Below, piece after piece: positions 32,562 through 48,018 of a stretch of 64,000 nucleotides of DNA. Made by a program: the position numbers and the translations under genes. Under the pieces are notes generated by a model that was given only the letters and a program-made list of their open reading frames with translations, made no database searches and had not been told where the DNA came from. The first letter of the stretch is position 1, and the number at the start of each line of letters is the position of its first letter. Location: the NCBI GenBank assembly GCA_018417955.1, contig JACTVC010000038.1, positions 310,001 through 374,000 on the forward strand. Direction: 5' to 3'. This DNA is from Laccaria trichodermophora (Eukaryota > Basidiomycota > Agaricomycetes > Agaricales > Hydnangiaceae).

Positions 32562-35500
32562 CTATGTTTTCTTTTTCTTTGACTTCTTCGCCGTTGACGA
32601 CGCTGTCACGGGGGTAGCAGGCCGTGAATCCTTCTTCTCGGCCTTTTGCACCTCATCAATTCCCCGTTTCTGAGGAACAGTTACGGTTCAGCGCGTTGCA
32701 ATGGCGAAACAACAAACGAATAGCTCACCTTTCCTTTACTAGCACTCTTCGCCTTGGCCTCCTCAATCTTGTTCACCTCCGCCTCCTTCTCAATCATCCC
32801 CAACAACGTGTTACACCGCCTCTGCAGTTCCTGCGGTGACCTGCTCTTGAAGAACCAATCAAAACGGAACACCGGGAACTCGGTAATGTCCTTCTTAATC
32901 CGTTCGTACACGTCGTCTGCTTGCATTCCGTAATGGAATAAGCGGCAGAGTAGATAACGGTCTTCCTCCTCGCTGTAGACTTTGCCTTTCGTCGTGGGAT
33001 AGTTTAGCTCCAGCTCTTGCATGGGGTAGCGAACGGATGAAATTTTCTTTTCGAGGAGGTATTCGAGGTTTTCGCGCTTATTGCGTTTAGCCTCGCCCTC
33101 TGCGATACGGGTCTCGATTCGTGGGTATTCTACAATTAAACGTCAATGACGTCCCATTAGGCAAGAGACTGAACAAAGAGCGTACCAGCCAGCGTCTTCC
33201 ACATCTTCTGGAACTCGTGATAATACTTCTCGACGTCCTCCGGTGTCTTGTCTTGTATCTCAGCAGCGTAGACCTCAAACGACTCGTCCCTATCACAACA
33301 CCATTAAGCCTCAAGCATTACATAAAAAAGTCAAGCACATACCACCCATACGTCTCCAGTGCACGCACAAACTGCTGGAAATCACGACGACTCCAATCTG
33401 GAAAGCCTTCTTCTATATACGCCTCTTTCTCCGCCATCTCTTCCTCCGTCAGCGGTTCAGCTAAACCAACCGACATATGAGCTCTATGAGAAAGAGAGGG
33501 ATGAAGAATGCCAACCAACCTGTATCAATGAACAGCTGTGCGGCTTGTCGCTCCTCTTCCAACTTCTCAGGTGTATCTTCAGGACCTTGCGGTTCTCGGG
33601 GGGTAGCCACGATACCATTGAGTCGCTAGGTGCATGAGATTAACGACAAGATTCAACAGTAAAAGAGGAAGCTCAAACCAACCTTGTGCACAGCAAGCTC
33701 TCTTTCCTGCAGCTGAGCAAGTTCTGGCGGGAAAAACTGGAAGTCTTGGCTATCCAAACAAACGTAAAGTAAGCCACGACACAACTCAGTTGCATAAAGA
33801 AACGTACATGGCGATTTGCTTAGGCGCACGCGGGATCTTGGCTGCCTTTTCCGGTTTCGACGGACCAGCACGTAGTGTATCCTTGAAATAATTGTCCACT
33901 GAATAATTCGACTTTCGCTCTCTTTTCGATAGTGACAGAAGGCCAAGTGTTAGTTGTTTGCGTTGCTGTTAAGATGACACCAATCAGCAACCTAAAATCA
34001 AGCCAAAGATGGAGTAAGTAAACTCACCCCCGACCGGAAATCCTCTCCTTCCCACTGCTGCACAGACGCGTCCGACTTGAAGTTACTCAAATCCTCAAGA
34101 TTCAAACTCTCATACTTGCTATTCAGCTCAATGGTCCGCTCCTCGCCACGCTGAATAATCTCATCAATGTCGTCGTTAATGAAAGTGCTAAAATCATAGT
34201 CGCGTCAGCTCAACAACGGATTACCAACAAACAAAAAAAAGAAGCAAAAACGTACTCATCGGAAGCGGCATTGATAATCTTATCAGCACCATGCGTGATC
34301 ATCTCCAACAGCTCCTCCTTGTTCGCAGCTGCTAAGTGAATAAAGGTAGGTTGAGAGGATACCATACACCAGTCGGATGAAGATAAGCGTACCTTTCGCT
34401 TGCTGCGTCCTTCCTTGCTGAATGACTAGTTGATCCAAGCGAAGCTTCTGCGCCGCCCTCTCCAACATCCGCTCCTCCACGCTGCCCTCGGTGATGAAAC
34501 GAAACACATACACCTGTTTAGTCTGCCCGATTCGATGCGCACGATCCATAGCTTGAAGATCGGCTTGTGGGTTCCTAGAAAACATCTTGGTGTCAGCAAC
34601 CAGCCAATATCATCACAACGAAGAGAAAGGACGCACCAATCGCTATCGTAAAGAACGACGATATCAGCCGTCGTCAAGTTGATTCCAAGTCCACCAGCCC
34701 TTGTCGTGAGCAAGAAAATGAACCTTTCGCTCCCAGGTTTATTGTATTCGTCAATAGCAGCGATTCGGTCCTCGTGCGCGGTGCCACCGTCAATTCGACA
34801 ATATTCTAACAGATCCTTGGGGTTAGTTGGGAAGGGGTGAAGAGGGAAAAAGACGTTACTATATTGCCTGAAAAGACAATAATCCTCCAGGATATCGAGG
34901 ACACGGCTCATTTGGCTGAATATCAGGACACGGGATCCCTTTGCTTTCATGTTGGCCAGTAACTTGTCGAGAATGACCATCTTGCCAGAGTTTTGGATGA
35001 GGTGCTCGTCTGTCGTATACGGTGGTCCGGGTTCCTGTGGGATTGAGAGAGTCAGCCTGGGAAAGTGAAGAGCAAGAGGAGGGAATGTACAGCGCCATCA
35101 AAGAGGTAGGGATGACAGGTGACTTTGCGCAGCTGCATCACCATGTTCATAAGTCGTGTTTTGCCCTCCTTCTTCCCTGTCAAGCCTACAACAGAGTTAG
35201 CTATGTGATGTATTAAACTAGTCAAGACACTCACCATTGACAGCGTCGATATCCTTCTCAAGAACAGAGCGATACCACTTCCTCTGCATCTCAGTAAGCC
35301 CAACGTAGATGTTAATCTCCTTCTCTGTTCCCAGTAAGTCGACGCCAAACTCCACAGAAAAAACAACACATACTAGGCAACAAATTCTTCTCCACATCCG
35401 CCTTCACCCGCCTCAACAAAAACGGTCGAAGAATCTTATGCAGCGCCTCAACGACCTTCTTACTCTTCTCCTCCTCCACATCCGTCCCCTCCGAGTCCTT

Positions 35501-37055
35501 ATGTAAAAAACTGTCCAAATCCTTATAATCCACGAATATCTCGGGACATATAAAGTTAAGCAGCGCAAACAACTCCTTCAAGTTGTTCTGCAACGGTGTC
35601 CCGGTAATCAACAACCTCCCCCTCGATATGAAAGACCTGACAATCTGAGAAAGAATCGAATCGACGTTTTTGATTCTGTGCGCCTCGTCAATGACGATAT
35701 ACTCGAACGAAAACTTCTTCAATGCCGATTTTTCGATGAGGCAGATCTCGTAGGATGTTACGCAGACTTCAAAGTCTTGCGTTATCAAGCGGGAGGCGAT
35801 GATTTCGGCGCGTTCGTCTTTTGTTCCTGTTAGCGTTACGACGTTGAAATCGGGTGTCCAGCGCTCGAATTCGCGGTGCCAGTTCTGGAGTGTGGATTTT
35901 GGGACGACGACGAGGTGTGGGCCGGAGATGTCGCGGTAGTGTTTTAGGTATGCGAGGAAGGAGATTGTTTGGAGGGTTTTTCCGAGGCCCTACGAGCGGG
36001 TGAGTGGTTGCTGGATGGATGAGCAAAGTTTTCACACCATTTCATCAGCGAGGATACCGTTTAGACCGTTATGGTGTAAGGAGACCATCCAGTTGAGACC
36101 TTGTAGCTGATATGTTCGCATTTCTCCCTTGATGACTAGAGAATAATGAGCATTGATCGAGGTTTAGGTTGGGATAACGCACAGCTTGGGGACGTTTCGA
36201 AGACATAAGGCTGGTCGTTCCCGTCCACGGCAAGTTCTCCGTCTTTCAACAATTCTTCGTCTTCTTCCTTCTCTGACTTTCTGTGTCGAGCACTGGCATC
36301 ACTAAAGTGGGAACGGGTGAGCGTTATTTGAGCACGTCGCAGAAAGGTACCAACACTGCTTTTTTACGCCCCCTGCCCTTTGGTTTTGGTTGAGCATCCA
36401 CCATGGCGGCATATTGTGGATCACGCGCTCTCTATGGGGACGAGTAAGGTATACGCTCACAAGAATGTTGAGACACGTACCTTGATATCCACAAAGTGCT
36501 TGAACAGCTCCGTCTGCCCTAGCAAGTACGAGTACCGCTTTACAGCATCTGCAATCTATGAGGTGTGAAACAAACATCCAAGGCGTAGAAGAAGTCGCGT
36601 ACCTTTGCTTTATCCATTTCCTGCCGTTTAACCTGCAGTTGGCCTTCTGCAGCCTTTCTCTTTTGCTTTTTCTCCTTCCGTTCCGCGGTGGCTTGCATCT
36701 TGGAGGTTCCTTCGCCTTTATACTTTATTGAAAAAGGAAGATAGTCAGTGAGACGCAGTTAAGGACTTGGAACAACATACATCCTCAGCCTCTGCCTCAC
36801 TCGCCAGTTCATCCTCCTCCATGGGCTCGTCCTCGAACTCGCTCTCGCCTTCCGCGCCTTGACTCGGCTGGATGCTTATGGTGAGTAAAAACGGTATCGG
36901 GATGTCAACTTGGAGCCAACCTGCCGCGAAACGATGTTGCTGGGGACGATATCGCTAAGGATGTCTTCGTCCATAGGTTCTCCGACTGTGAATGTCTAGA
37001 AGACTTGAGCGTCAGTGCTGAACAGAGAGTGTGCGGAAAAAATGAGTACACTCAT
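32562..37055 (-). CDS. ISW2: ISWI-type chromatin remodelling ATPase
   Basis: Twenty-three exons from 37055 to 32562 give 1092 residues with consistent phases. Main coding exons are 35989-35374, 35034-34860, 34805-34637, 34574-34393, 34187-34028 and 33129-32729; the first exon (37055-37050) holds only two codons. Domains: an acidic N-terminus with FKHFVDIK; a SNF2 ATPase with GLGKT (about residue 220), DEAH (about 320), GGLGIN and [14 protein letters not shown] (about 605-620); then the HAND segment with [17 protein letters not shown] (about 865-925) and SLIDE (about 930-1050); and a Lys-rich tail. It slides nucleosomes using ATP. Fungi often have ISW1 and ISW2; I cannot tell which this is, so the symbol is tentative. 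Confidence 0.93.
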
Positions 37056-37660
37056 GGCTACAATTGCGGAAGAGGATGGAGTGATCGTGCGTGACAGCCC
37101 TGTTGAAACTCTCAACAGACGAGTGCACCTCTCCCACGCACTGATAAAACACAAAACTCAAGGCATGCCGATAGAGCGCACAGTATAAACGCGACAAATG
37201 GTAGAACTGGTCAAAGGCTGGAGCTCGGTTCACGCGAATTGAATCATTGTCGCTGGAAACATGAAAACGATCGAGACATCTTTTAGTGTTTGTTCTCCCT
37301 CAACTCCTTTTAATTCGTCTGCACTCTTGCACGGAACGAAATAGAACTCCTTTTACACGTTTACATAGCCATTCTTGACTCGGGATGCCATAGTTGATAA
37401 TTCGACTTGCAAAATGAATCGCAAATTCACTGTGACACCTTGAAAGGTGTTCACATGATGTGACACTCCCTCGATCTGGCCCAGGATTGTTTCCATTGCC
37501 AAATTGCTTCACAAATCTCACCAGCGCCCACTATTCAAGCGAATCCAGGGAATATTTCACGCGACGGCCCCATTTCCGTGGAATTTTATGATCTTGGATG
37601 TGGCTGACTTGTGTTGAGCCTACCATCAAATGCATCAACCTTGGAAGCTTCCTTCTATTT
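37056..37660. other. Divergent intergenic region between ISWI and GH20 genes
   Basis: About 600 bp lie upstream of both the minus-strand ISWI gene and the plus-strand hexosaminidase gene. No long conserved frame is visible; short minus-strand frames at 37012-37233 and 37300-37521 have no motif. Part of the ISWI 5' UTR must lie here. Confidence 0.5.
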
Positions 37661-37662
37661 CT

Positions 37663-37669
37663 TATAAAG
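37663..37669 (+). promoter_or_regulatory. TATA box of the GH20 gene
   Basis: TATAAAG lies 59 bp upstream of the ATG at 37722, followed by a pyrimidine-rich leader. The position fits a core promoter for the secreted hexosaminidase. Confidence 0.5.
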
Positions 37670-37721
37670 GCATGACGGCCTTCCACCTCCAACTCGCTTC
37701 CACCCTTTGAGAGCCTTTGAG

Positions 37722-39935
37722 ATGCTACTCCGGCCTTTCATCGGCCTCTCCCTTCTGTTCACCTCATCCAAGGCTCTCTGGCCTCTCCCACAACACCTCT
37801 CAACAGAAACCACGCCCCTCCGTCTCTCTCCCGACTTTCAAATCTATCTCTCAGGCGTTTACCATCCCCCAGCCGACCTCGTAGCAGCCGTAGAACGCAC
37901 ATCCAACTACCTACGTACTGACAAACTTCAAGCTCTAGTACCCGACCGTGGAGCGTCGTCACTAGGAGCTATCCAAAATGCGAACACCCTCAGCTCGCTC
38001 ACGCTTTCCCTAACACCCGCGTCGGGAAAAGTGAGGAGTATCTCAGAGGAAGCCATCGCGGACGTGGAGACGCGCGTGGAGACGCGCGTGGAGGGGTACA
38101 CGTTGACTGTACCCGCCGATGGCTCTACCGCCGTGCTGACAGCCAACTCTACATTGGGTTTGTTCAGAGGTTTGACTACCTTTGGACAATTGTGGTACGA
38201 GTTAGATGGGTACACTTACACTCTCACTGCTCCAATTTCGATCACCGATGCTCCTGCGTATGTGCGTGGTACAGAATGCTGAATGTATGCTCTTTCCTGA
38301 CCAGCTGACGCCAGCCATACCGGGGACTTATGCTTGACACCGCCAGGAACTTGTACCTCTTCCTCCCTCGCTCTTAATTCAATCAACTGAATTTTTCTAT
38401 CAGCTTCCCAATTGCGGACATCAAACGCACACTAGACGCCATGTCCTGGGTCAAGGTCCTTTCCTCTTCTATCCTGTCCTTCAATTTTCCGCTGACTCAC
38501 TATTAGATGAACACCCTCCACTGGCACGTTGTCGATTCCCAATCATTCCCTCTAGTCATTCCCGGATTCGAAGCATTGTCAGAAAAAGGCGCATATAACC
38601 CCGCGTCTGTATATACCCTAAAAGACGTACAAGATATCGTCGCGTACGCAGCAGCGGTTCGTCTCTATTTCTCTGTGCCCGCCAACTTCTCACTCAATCG
38701 TGAAACAGCGCGGAATAGACGTGATGGCTGAAATTGATACCCCTGGTCACACTTCCGTCATCTCCAAAGCGTTCCCCGAACACATCGCTTGCGCAGAAGC
38801 GACCCCATGGAGCCTGTTTTCAAACGGTTTTTGTTCATCCCTTTTTCTTTCGTAGAATCTTGAAGTTAACACAATACAACAGAACCCCCTGCCGGCCAAC
38901 TCCGCCTAGCCTCCCCTTCAACAATAAGCTTCACCGCAAGTCTTATTTCCGCAGCTGCGTCCATGTTCCCCTCCAAGCTCTTCAGCACGGGCGGGGACGA
39001 AATCAACGCGAACTGTTACGCGAAGGATGCTTCGACGCAGAACGATCTTTGTAGGTCGCTCGTTCACTTGTACACTCGTAAATTGTTGCTGACGGATATC
39101 AGCATCACAGGGAAAAACGTTCGAGGAAGCGCTGGATACGTTCACGCAAGCTACCCATGCCTCTGTACACGCTGCCGGGAAGAGGGCTGTAGTTTGGGAG
39201 GAGATGGTGCTTGCGCATAATGTGACGCTTCGGAGTGATACCGCCGTCATGTAAGCCCGTTCTTTCCTTTCTTATAACACAACGCTCGCTGACTGACAAC
39301 GAAGGGTATGGATTTCATCAGCCAACGTCGCGGCAGTCGCACAGAAGGGGTTCAAGATCATCCACGCCGCTTCTGATTACTTTTACTTGGACTGTGGGCA
39401 TGGTGGGTGGGTGGGTGATAACGTTAATGGGAATAGTTGGTGTGATCCTTTCAAAACTTGGCAAAAGGTATGTAAACATCTTTCGTGAATCCCTCCTTGC
39501 AATTCTCATATGGGATTAGTCATACTCGTTCGATCCTGCTGCAGGCTTGACTGATACGCAGAAGGGGCTCGTGTTGGGAGGTACGTATGGCTTCCTTCTC
39601 TCTTACATGATGGCATTTACTTATTCAAATAACACGATGAAGGTCAACACCTCCTATGGACTGAACAATCCAATCCCTCCAACCTCGACAGCATAGTCTG
39701 GCCACGCGCAGCTTCGTCTGCTGAGGTTCGTTGTCTTTCCTTCTTCCTCCATCGCCGTTCCCAAGTAACTTTTTCATGACAGCTCTTCTGGTCTGGACCG
39801 GGGGGTGACGTGTCCAAAGCGCTTCCTAGGCTTCATGATGTCGCGTATCGCTTTATTCAGCGTGGTGTTCGTGCGATTGCGTTGCAGCCCGAGTGGTGTG
39901 CTTTGAGAGCTGGGGCTTGTGATTTGTTTGCGTGA
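37722..39935 (+). CDS. Secreted beta-N-acetylhexosaminidase, GH20
   Basis: Eleven exons give 557 residues: 37722-38261, 38315-38352, 38404-38455, 38507-38656, 38709-38826, 38883-39050, 39103-39250, 39305-39467, 39520-39580, 39643-39725 and 39783-39935. A signal peptide (MLLRPFIGLSLLFTSSKA) opens the protein. Family motifs follow: APAYPYRGLMLDTARN, MNTLHWHVVDSQSFP, AEIDTPGH, the catalytic Asp-Glu in STGGDEIN (about residues 338-339), VWEE and a Trp-rich HLLWTEQ segment. The enzyme removes terminal GlcNAc or GalNAc, chiefly from chitin oligomers during wall turnover. I chose ATG 37722 because the in-frame codons before it are not ATG. Confidence 0.95.
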
Positions 39936-40545
39936 GAAGGGAGTGGGGGTTGGGAGATTGGTGGGTAGGATGTGGTCGTGCTCAGTGCTGCGCTGTTGTG
40001 GTTGAACTAATGGTCGGCGTAGGGTACTTGTTGGATCACATGAATTCGAATGCAAGTTGGACGTTTGGTCTGTAAAATTGATGAAAATAATCAAAGAGAT
40101 CGTTCTTCATCGACAACTCACCGCCCGCTTGTCAAACTTGGCCGCTTGAAAGCCCCGTGTAAGCCCAATGCATTGTCTCAACCAACTCCTCGACCCTTGC
40201 TCCTTGGGTTGATAGCAGTGTTCTTTACATCCGCCATACACTCTGTCAAGAACTTGAAGAACATCTTCTCTTCGTGTTGATATTCCATTTGCCATTAAAT
40301 CCAGCTAGTCAGTAAGTGTAGTTTTCTTTTTTGAATTGATTTTGAGAGCCGGTGCGCGAGACGTTTTACGGATTGTTGGATGTCTTCAGCACGGGCTACT
40401 CATTTTACACAAGTTTAGAAAAGATGTAACTACTAGGGAACGGTACAGTAGGAGAGGCAAGTGATAGAGGAACAAGGGAAAGCAAATTCAGGGAATGGTG
40501 AAAGATAGTATTTTGGAAGGATGAAGGACAAACTTGAACATGACC
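39936..40545. other. Intergenic region downstream of GH20
   Basis: This 610-bp stretch carries a few short frames (39774-40094 minus, partly antisense to the last GH20 exon; 40050-40280 plus; 40107-40295 minus). None has a motif or a plausible splice partner. I see no gene in it. Confidence 0.45.
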
Positions 40546-40960
40546 CTAGTTCATGACAACAAGGAAGAGCTTTGATGCCACCGAAGTACAGGTCAACAGT
40601 ACCTTTCGCTTCTGACGATGTCCCAGATCCACTCTAACGATGTTTGCGTATGTGATATCAAAAGAGTCAGTCTTGCCAGTTCCAGTGATCGAGGCGATGA
40701 AGCGGTTAAGAGGGTCAATGACAAGCGATCCAGAGTCATCGCATCGTGAAAAAGGATCCAAGTCGTTCTCGTGCTGCAGAATTGCTACCTCAGTCAAAAC
40801 GGTGTACCTTCGGACGGACGTGAGTGATGTATGTCAAGGTCGTGAACCCGTTGCAAAGGAGGGTGCGGCAGAGGTGGGACTGGTTGGTGTCCAAATCATC
40901 AGAATCGGGATCGTCACCGCCGGAAACTAGGCTGCAAATCTCCCTGGCCTCCATCTCACA
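40546..40960 (-). CDS. Unrecognised small ORF pair
   Basis: Two short minus-strand frames may form one gene. The upstream one starts near 40950 (MEAREICSLVSGGDDPDSDD) and runs to about 40800. The downstream one, 40797-40546, reads ILQHENDLDP...SLVIDPLNRF and ends at a TGA. Translation of the second begins at GTG or TTG unless it is spliced to the first, which is possible through GTACAC...GAGGTAG near 40800. A further minus-strand frame upstream runs into the MITE at 41178. I do not recognise the product. Confidence 0.25.
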
Positions 40961-41177
40961 ATTTTGAGCAAATGCCTCAATGTGGAGTCTGGACGTAAAG
41001 TTCCAGGTTTATGCCAGAACCACTGCGACAGGTCAAGAATTCGCTTGCGGTGGCGGGTTCGCCTCATAATGGCGAGAATGTGTCGATTACATAAGCAGGT
41101 TGAGATGAACAATTCATGAGAGTTGTTTGTTAGGATCTGCGATGGAGTTCTAGACGCCGAACGGAACGAGGTACGGA

Positions 41178-41686
41178 TAGTGTTGTTGGCGAAACTTCGC
41201 CATCTCGCCTCGCCACGCCTCGCCACCTGGCGATCGCCAGGTGGCGACCAAAAATTTCTGGAAAGGGGTGGCGAGACCTGGCGATCTACCAGGTGATATT
41301 CGGACTTACAAATGTTTTCGGCTCACACTTTTCGTATGAAAACCTTCAAAATCATTATCAGCGGAGATTCAACAGTTCCGTTTCATTGAAATGGCGTTCC
41401 AATTGACAAAAGCTTGATCTGTGGATTTTGAATACATCTGCAGCGCAATTCGGAAGGTGCCGTGCTCCTCACTATCCATACATTTGTGAAGCTATCTGGA
41501 AATTTCTGGCTAACTTAATCCTTACACGTCAACTAGAGCTTATAATACTGTTTTTTGTGTTCTGAACAACTCACTGAATAAATATCCGTCTCGCCAGTCT
41601 CGCCACCATTCGCCAGGTTCCCACGCCAGCCGCCTCGCCACGCCGGCGACTGGCGAATGCTCTGGGAGGTTTCGCCATCAACACTA
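41178..41686. mobile_element. Small hAT-like MITE E, 509 bp
   Basis: Ends are TAGTGTTGTTGGCGAAAC on the left and, in reverse complement on the right, TAGTGTTGATGGCGAAAC. An 8-bp duplication GGTACGGA flanks it (41170-41177 and 41687-41694). Both ends carry clusters of CTCGCCA and CTGGCGA in both orientations, so large hairpins can form. The interior is AT-rich and has no coding capacity. It sits between the FZO1 start and the small ORF pair, 190 bp from the FZO1 ATG. Confidence 0.85.
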
Positions 41687-41875
41687 GGTACGGACAACAA
41701 AACCAAACGGCAACACCCGAATTGGTAAGCAGAAACAACCAACATAATCATCAGCCATTTTTCTCTCAGCAACCACGACGACCAGCTAGTCGTCTAGCTC
41801 GACAATAGCGAAACGCTGGCATTCCATCTTTAGAGACTCTAAAAACCCATATCCTCAACAAGAAGCAACACCGCG

Positions 41876-44538
41876 ATGGCCCAGTCATACTACCCGACGC
41901 GCCCCGCCTCCTCGTTGAAAGAACCGGCTTTTACGGACTCTGGCTTCGTCGGAATGAGCGGAGACAAGCATCTGAGGGTAGAGGACGTTCAGGAGGCATA
42001 TATCGAAAGTAAGGACCGGTGAGTAACTTCCCATTCATTCCCGCGACCCATTGCTGATACCACCCGGATAGCCTTATAGGTGCCATTGATTCGACCGAGG
42101 CTGTCTTAAGCGATATTCGGACTTACAGCAAGGAAGAATGGGTCGTTCGATACCCACAATATCGCGACCAGACCCCCGACGACCAGGACAAGTCTGCGCG
42201 CCGCAAAGTTGGCCGTCGTTCGCTTACATTTGCCGACGACCCCAGTTTTGAAACAAACGTTGTTGTTGAAGGAACAAAACCAGGCGTTGCTCGCTCCGTG
42301 AAACTAGCGACCATTCAAGACGAAGAGGCTGCTGAAGGCACATATGACAAGGAAGTTGACTCGAACCGTCTCCTTCCTACGTCTGACTTCAACGTTCTTC
42401 GCCTTGACCTCAAGCTCGGATCACATCACCCTTCATCTTCAGCCGCCTCCCTCGTTTCCCAGCTCGAAAAGTCGTCTATTGCCAATCTTCTTGACGAGCG
42501 AATTAATACCTCTATCAATCACATTCGTAAACTACGTCTACGCGTTGAGGATACCAGCTCCAAGGTTCTCGTCACTGGAGATCTTAACGCCGGAAAATCG
42601 ACGTTCGTCAATGCATTACTACGACGAGAGGTGATGCCCGTCGACCAGCAACCATGCACAACTGCTTTTTGTGAAGTGCATGATGCCGCCGAGAACAATG
42701 GTTTCGAAGAGGTCCATATCCTGAAGGACGATGTCACTTATGATTTGACGGACGAGTCGACATTCACTCGGGCTTCCATCGCCGACTTGGAGCAGATTGT
42801 CGCTGACAACGAGGAACATCAACCTAAAATCAAACTCTATCTTGCCGACACCCGGGCTCCCTCGGAGTCGCTCCTGAACAATGGTGTCGTTGACATTTCT
42901 CTCATCGACGCCCCTGGCTTGAATCGCGATAGCCTGCACACAACGGCTGTTTTCGCTCGTCAGGAGGAAATTGACGTCGTTGTCTTCGTCGTCTCAGCAG
43001 AGAACCACTTCACATTATCTGCAAAAGAATTCCTCGAGACCGCTAGCAACGAAAAGGCATATCTTTTCATAGTCGTCAACAAGTATGATCAGATCAAGAA
43101 CAAGGAAAAATGTCGTCGTTTAGTGCTCGAGCAGATCAAGGAGCTCAGCCCTCGCACATACGAAGATGCCGAGGATCTTGTCCACTTTGTTGACTCGGCC
43201 TCGGCACTCCAGCCATTTATCGCCAACCCAGCCTTTGACGACCTTGAGCAATCACTCCGGTCCTTTGTCCTTGTTAAGCGTTCAAAGTCTAAACTCCACC
43301 CTGCCTCCACTTACCTTTCCAACCTTCTTTCCGACATCGAACTTCTTGCAGGAGCGAATGCCATTGTTGCTGATGCCGAGCTTCAGCGCGCTCGCGATGA
43401 TCTGTCGCAAGCTAGGCCAGTCCTTGAAAAGATGAAGCAGGGACACGATAATCTTGAAGAGGCTCTGGAAGCGGTGGAAGAGACAGGTGCAGGAAAAGCC
43501 ATATCACGAACCAGGACGGTTCTCAACAGAGCCCTCGAACGCGTTGGGCAGGGTAACCTGGGCGTTGATAAGCCGCTCATTCCCATGCCGTCATACCCCG
43601 GGCTTCTAGGAATTTGGGGTTATGTCCGTGATGTTCGCCGAGCTCTGCTTGCCAGTTTGGACGCGGCTGTCAGGTTAGCAGAGGATGAAGCCCGCCTGCT
43701 CACCTCCAATGGAGTTGGCGAGATCAAGGCGCTTGGAGATCTGCATCTGCCTGAGGGCGTTGAGAGGAGCAGGAGAGTATTCATGCCGGAGGCAATGTTC
43801 AGCGTTACAAGGAAGGCCAGTAAAGGCACGAAAAACAGGCGATCATTTTCACATGGTAACATTGGAGGTGCCATCGTCGCTGGCGGTCTTCATGGACTCG
43901 GTATCGGTCTTGCTCAGCGTTCTGACCTGCTCGAGACCACCTTCCTCGACTTGTTCGACGTAAATCATCAATTCTTCGTCTACTTCGGTGACGGCAAAGA
44001 AACTTCAGAGGATGAAGACTCGAGTCCAAGCGCATTAGGCCTCTTTAGCGTTGGCCTTGGTGCTCTGACCATGGTTGGAAGCCAGGCTATCGGAGTTCGG
44101 GGCGTAATTGAAGGCATTGTTCGCATCGCAGACCTCTTCGAAAACGATTCCACCCGCAAGTGGGCTGCAACCGTCTTTGGAGCAGCCACTATTGGCATGA
44201 CGGCGTACCTCGTCATGGAACTTCCAAGCTCCATCCCTCGGACGGTCGGTCGCAGGGTGAAGGCGTCCGTGGTACGCGGGGATGGTGGAGAGACCGAGGA
44301 TCATTTTGTTGATGCTCACGCTGGACGGATCAGTCGCGAGACGAGGAAAGTGTTGCGTCTTGCCTCATGGGATTTGAGGGAGCGGTTCAGGGGTGCTATG
44401 GAGGAGCGAGCGAAGGAGGTGAAAGGCTGCGAGGAGATGGAGAAACGATCGTTGCGTGCCAAAGAGACATTCGAAGGCTTTACTCTGCGAACTGGTGGGA
44501 TCAGGGAGCTTGCACAGTTGGAGAGCATTGGTGTCTAA
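41876..44538 (+). CDS. FZO1: Mitofusin, dynamin-like GTPase of mitochondrial fusion
   Basis: Two exons, 41876-42018 and 42072-44538 (TAA), give 869 residues. The GTPase has the P-loop GDLNAGKSTFVN (about residue 217), a conserved Thr in QPCTTAFCEV, DAPGLNRDS (switch II) and NKYD. Coiled-coil stretches flank it, and two hydrophobic segments near residues 695-760 (GLFSVGLGALTMVG and VFGAATIGMTAYLVME) form the paired membrane anchor typical of mitofusins. A basic C-terminal part follows, with a coiled coil rich in Arg and Glu. Fzo1 tethers and fuses mitochondrial outer membranes. Length is close to yeast Fzo1. The start gives MAQSYYPTRPASS, preceded by a CCGCG context. Confidence 0.94.
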
Positions 44539-45092
44539 AAAACAAGTGTTTTTCTGCGGCTATTGCAGGAAACAGGTTTCTTTTATTATTTTTCTGCTTG
44601 ACCTCTTCGTCTTCACTTGCCCTCTCATTGCCTACATTTTTTCTTTCGTAACGATTCTGCCTTCCGCCATTTTATCTTCGACAACGCGAGTAGACGCGTC
44701 CTTCCCTTCTCTGGAACTACCCACATTCTTTGCATCTCCCGTCCTTTAGACTACCTCTCCTCTATGCATACTCACATTTTACTTTTTCACGTTTACTTCA
44801 GATTGATCTATTTCTTCAATCTTCATGACCCAACTCTATGTCTATGATAAGAATGTAACTTGTCTTGTACGACTTTTTCAGTGCACATGCTTTGCATGCG
44901 CTTGGGATATTTTTGAGACAGATCCCTTTCAAACTACTGAATCTTACCGCTTATTCGCAAAATCATTGGGCCACAGAAGGAGAGGACCAGCGAGCAAAAC
45001 CGACAATATCCAATACACTTTTATATTGGCTAGTATCCTCTATAGATCTAGATACATTGTACATAACTTTTGCCTCTTCGTAACACTCTCTT
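44539..45092. other. Convergent intergenic region
   Basis: This 550-bp stretch separates the FZO1 stop from the SPE3-LYS9 stop. It is T-rich, with several AATAAA-like and TTTTATT blocks that fit 3' ends on both strands. No coding frame has a motif. Confidence 0.5.
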
Positions 45093-47872
<2,780 letters not shown>

Positions 47873-48018
47873 TTATTCGTGACACAGATCATACAAATGG
47901 TAAATACTTTAAGAATTACATAGTGGTGGTTTTGCAGTGAGAGGGGGAATAGGTGATGAGGATATAAACAATGTATAATGCCAACAGAGAAACACGGATA
48001 CAAGGAGAAAAAAAGCAT

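Noticed and set aside
35769..36035. 88-codon Arg/Pro-rich minus-strand ORF
   Set aside because: It is a frame shadow of the ISWI exon that encodes [15 protein letters not shown] in the proper phase.
36302..36577. 91-codon minus-strand ORF and a GGTACCAACACTGC match to element B ends
   Set aside because: The ORF is intron read-through of ISWI exons. The match is a donor site (GTTGGT) next to real ISWI codons, and no inverted repeat or target duplication is present.
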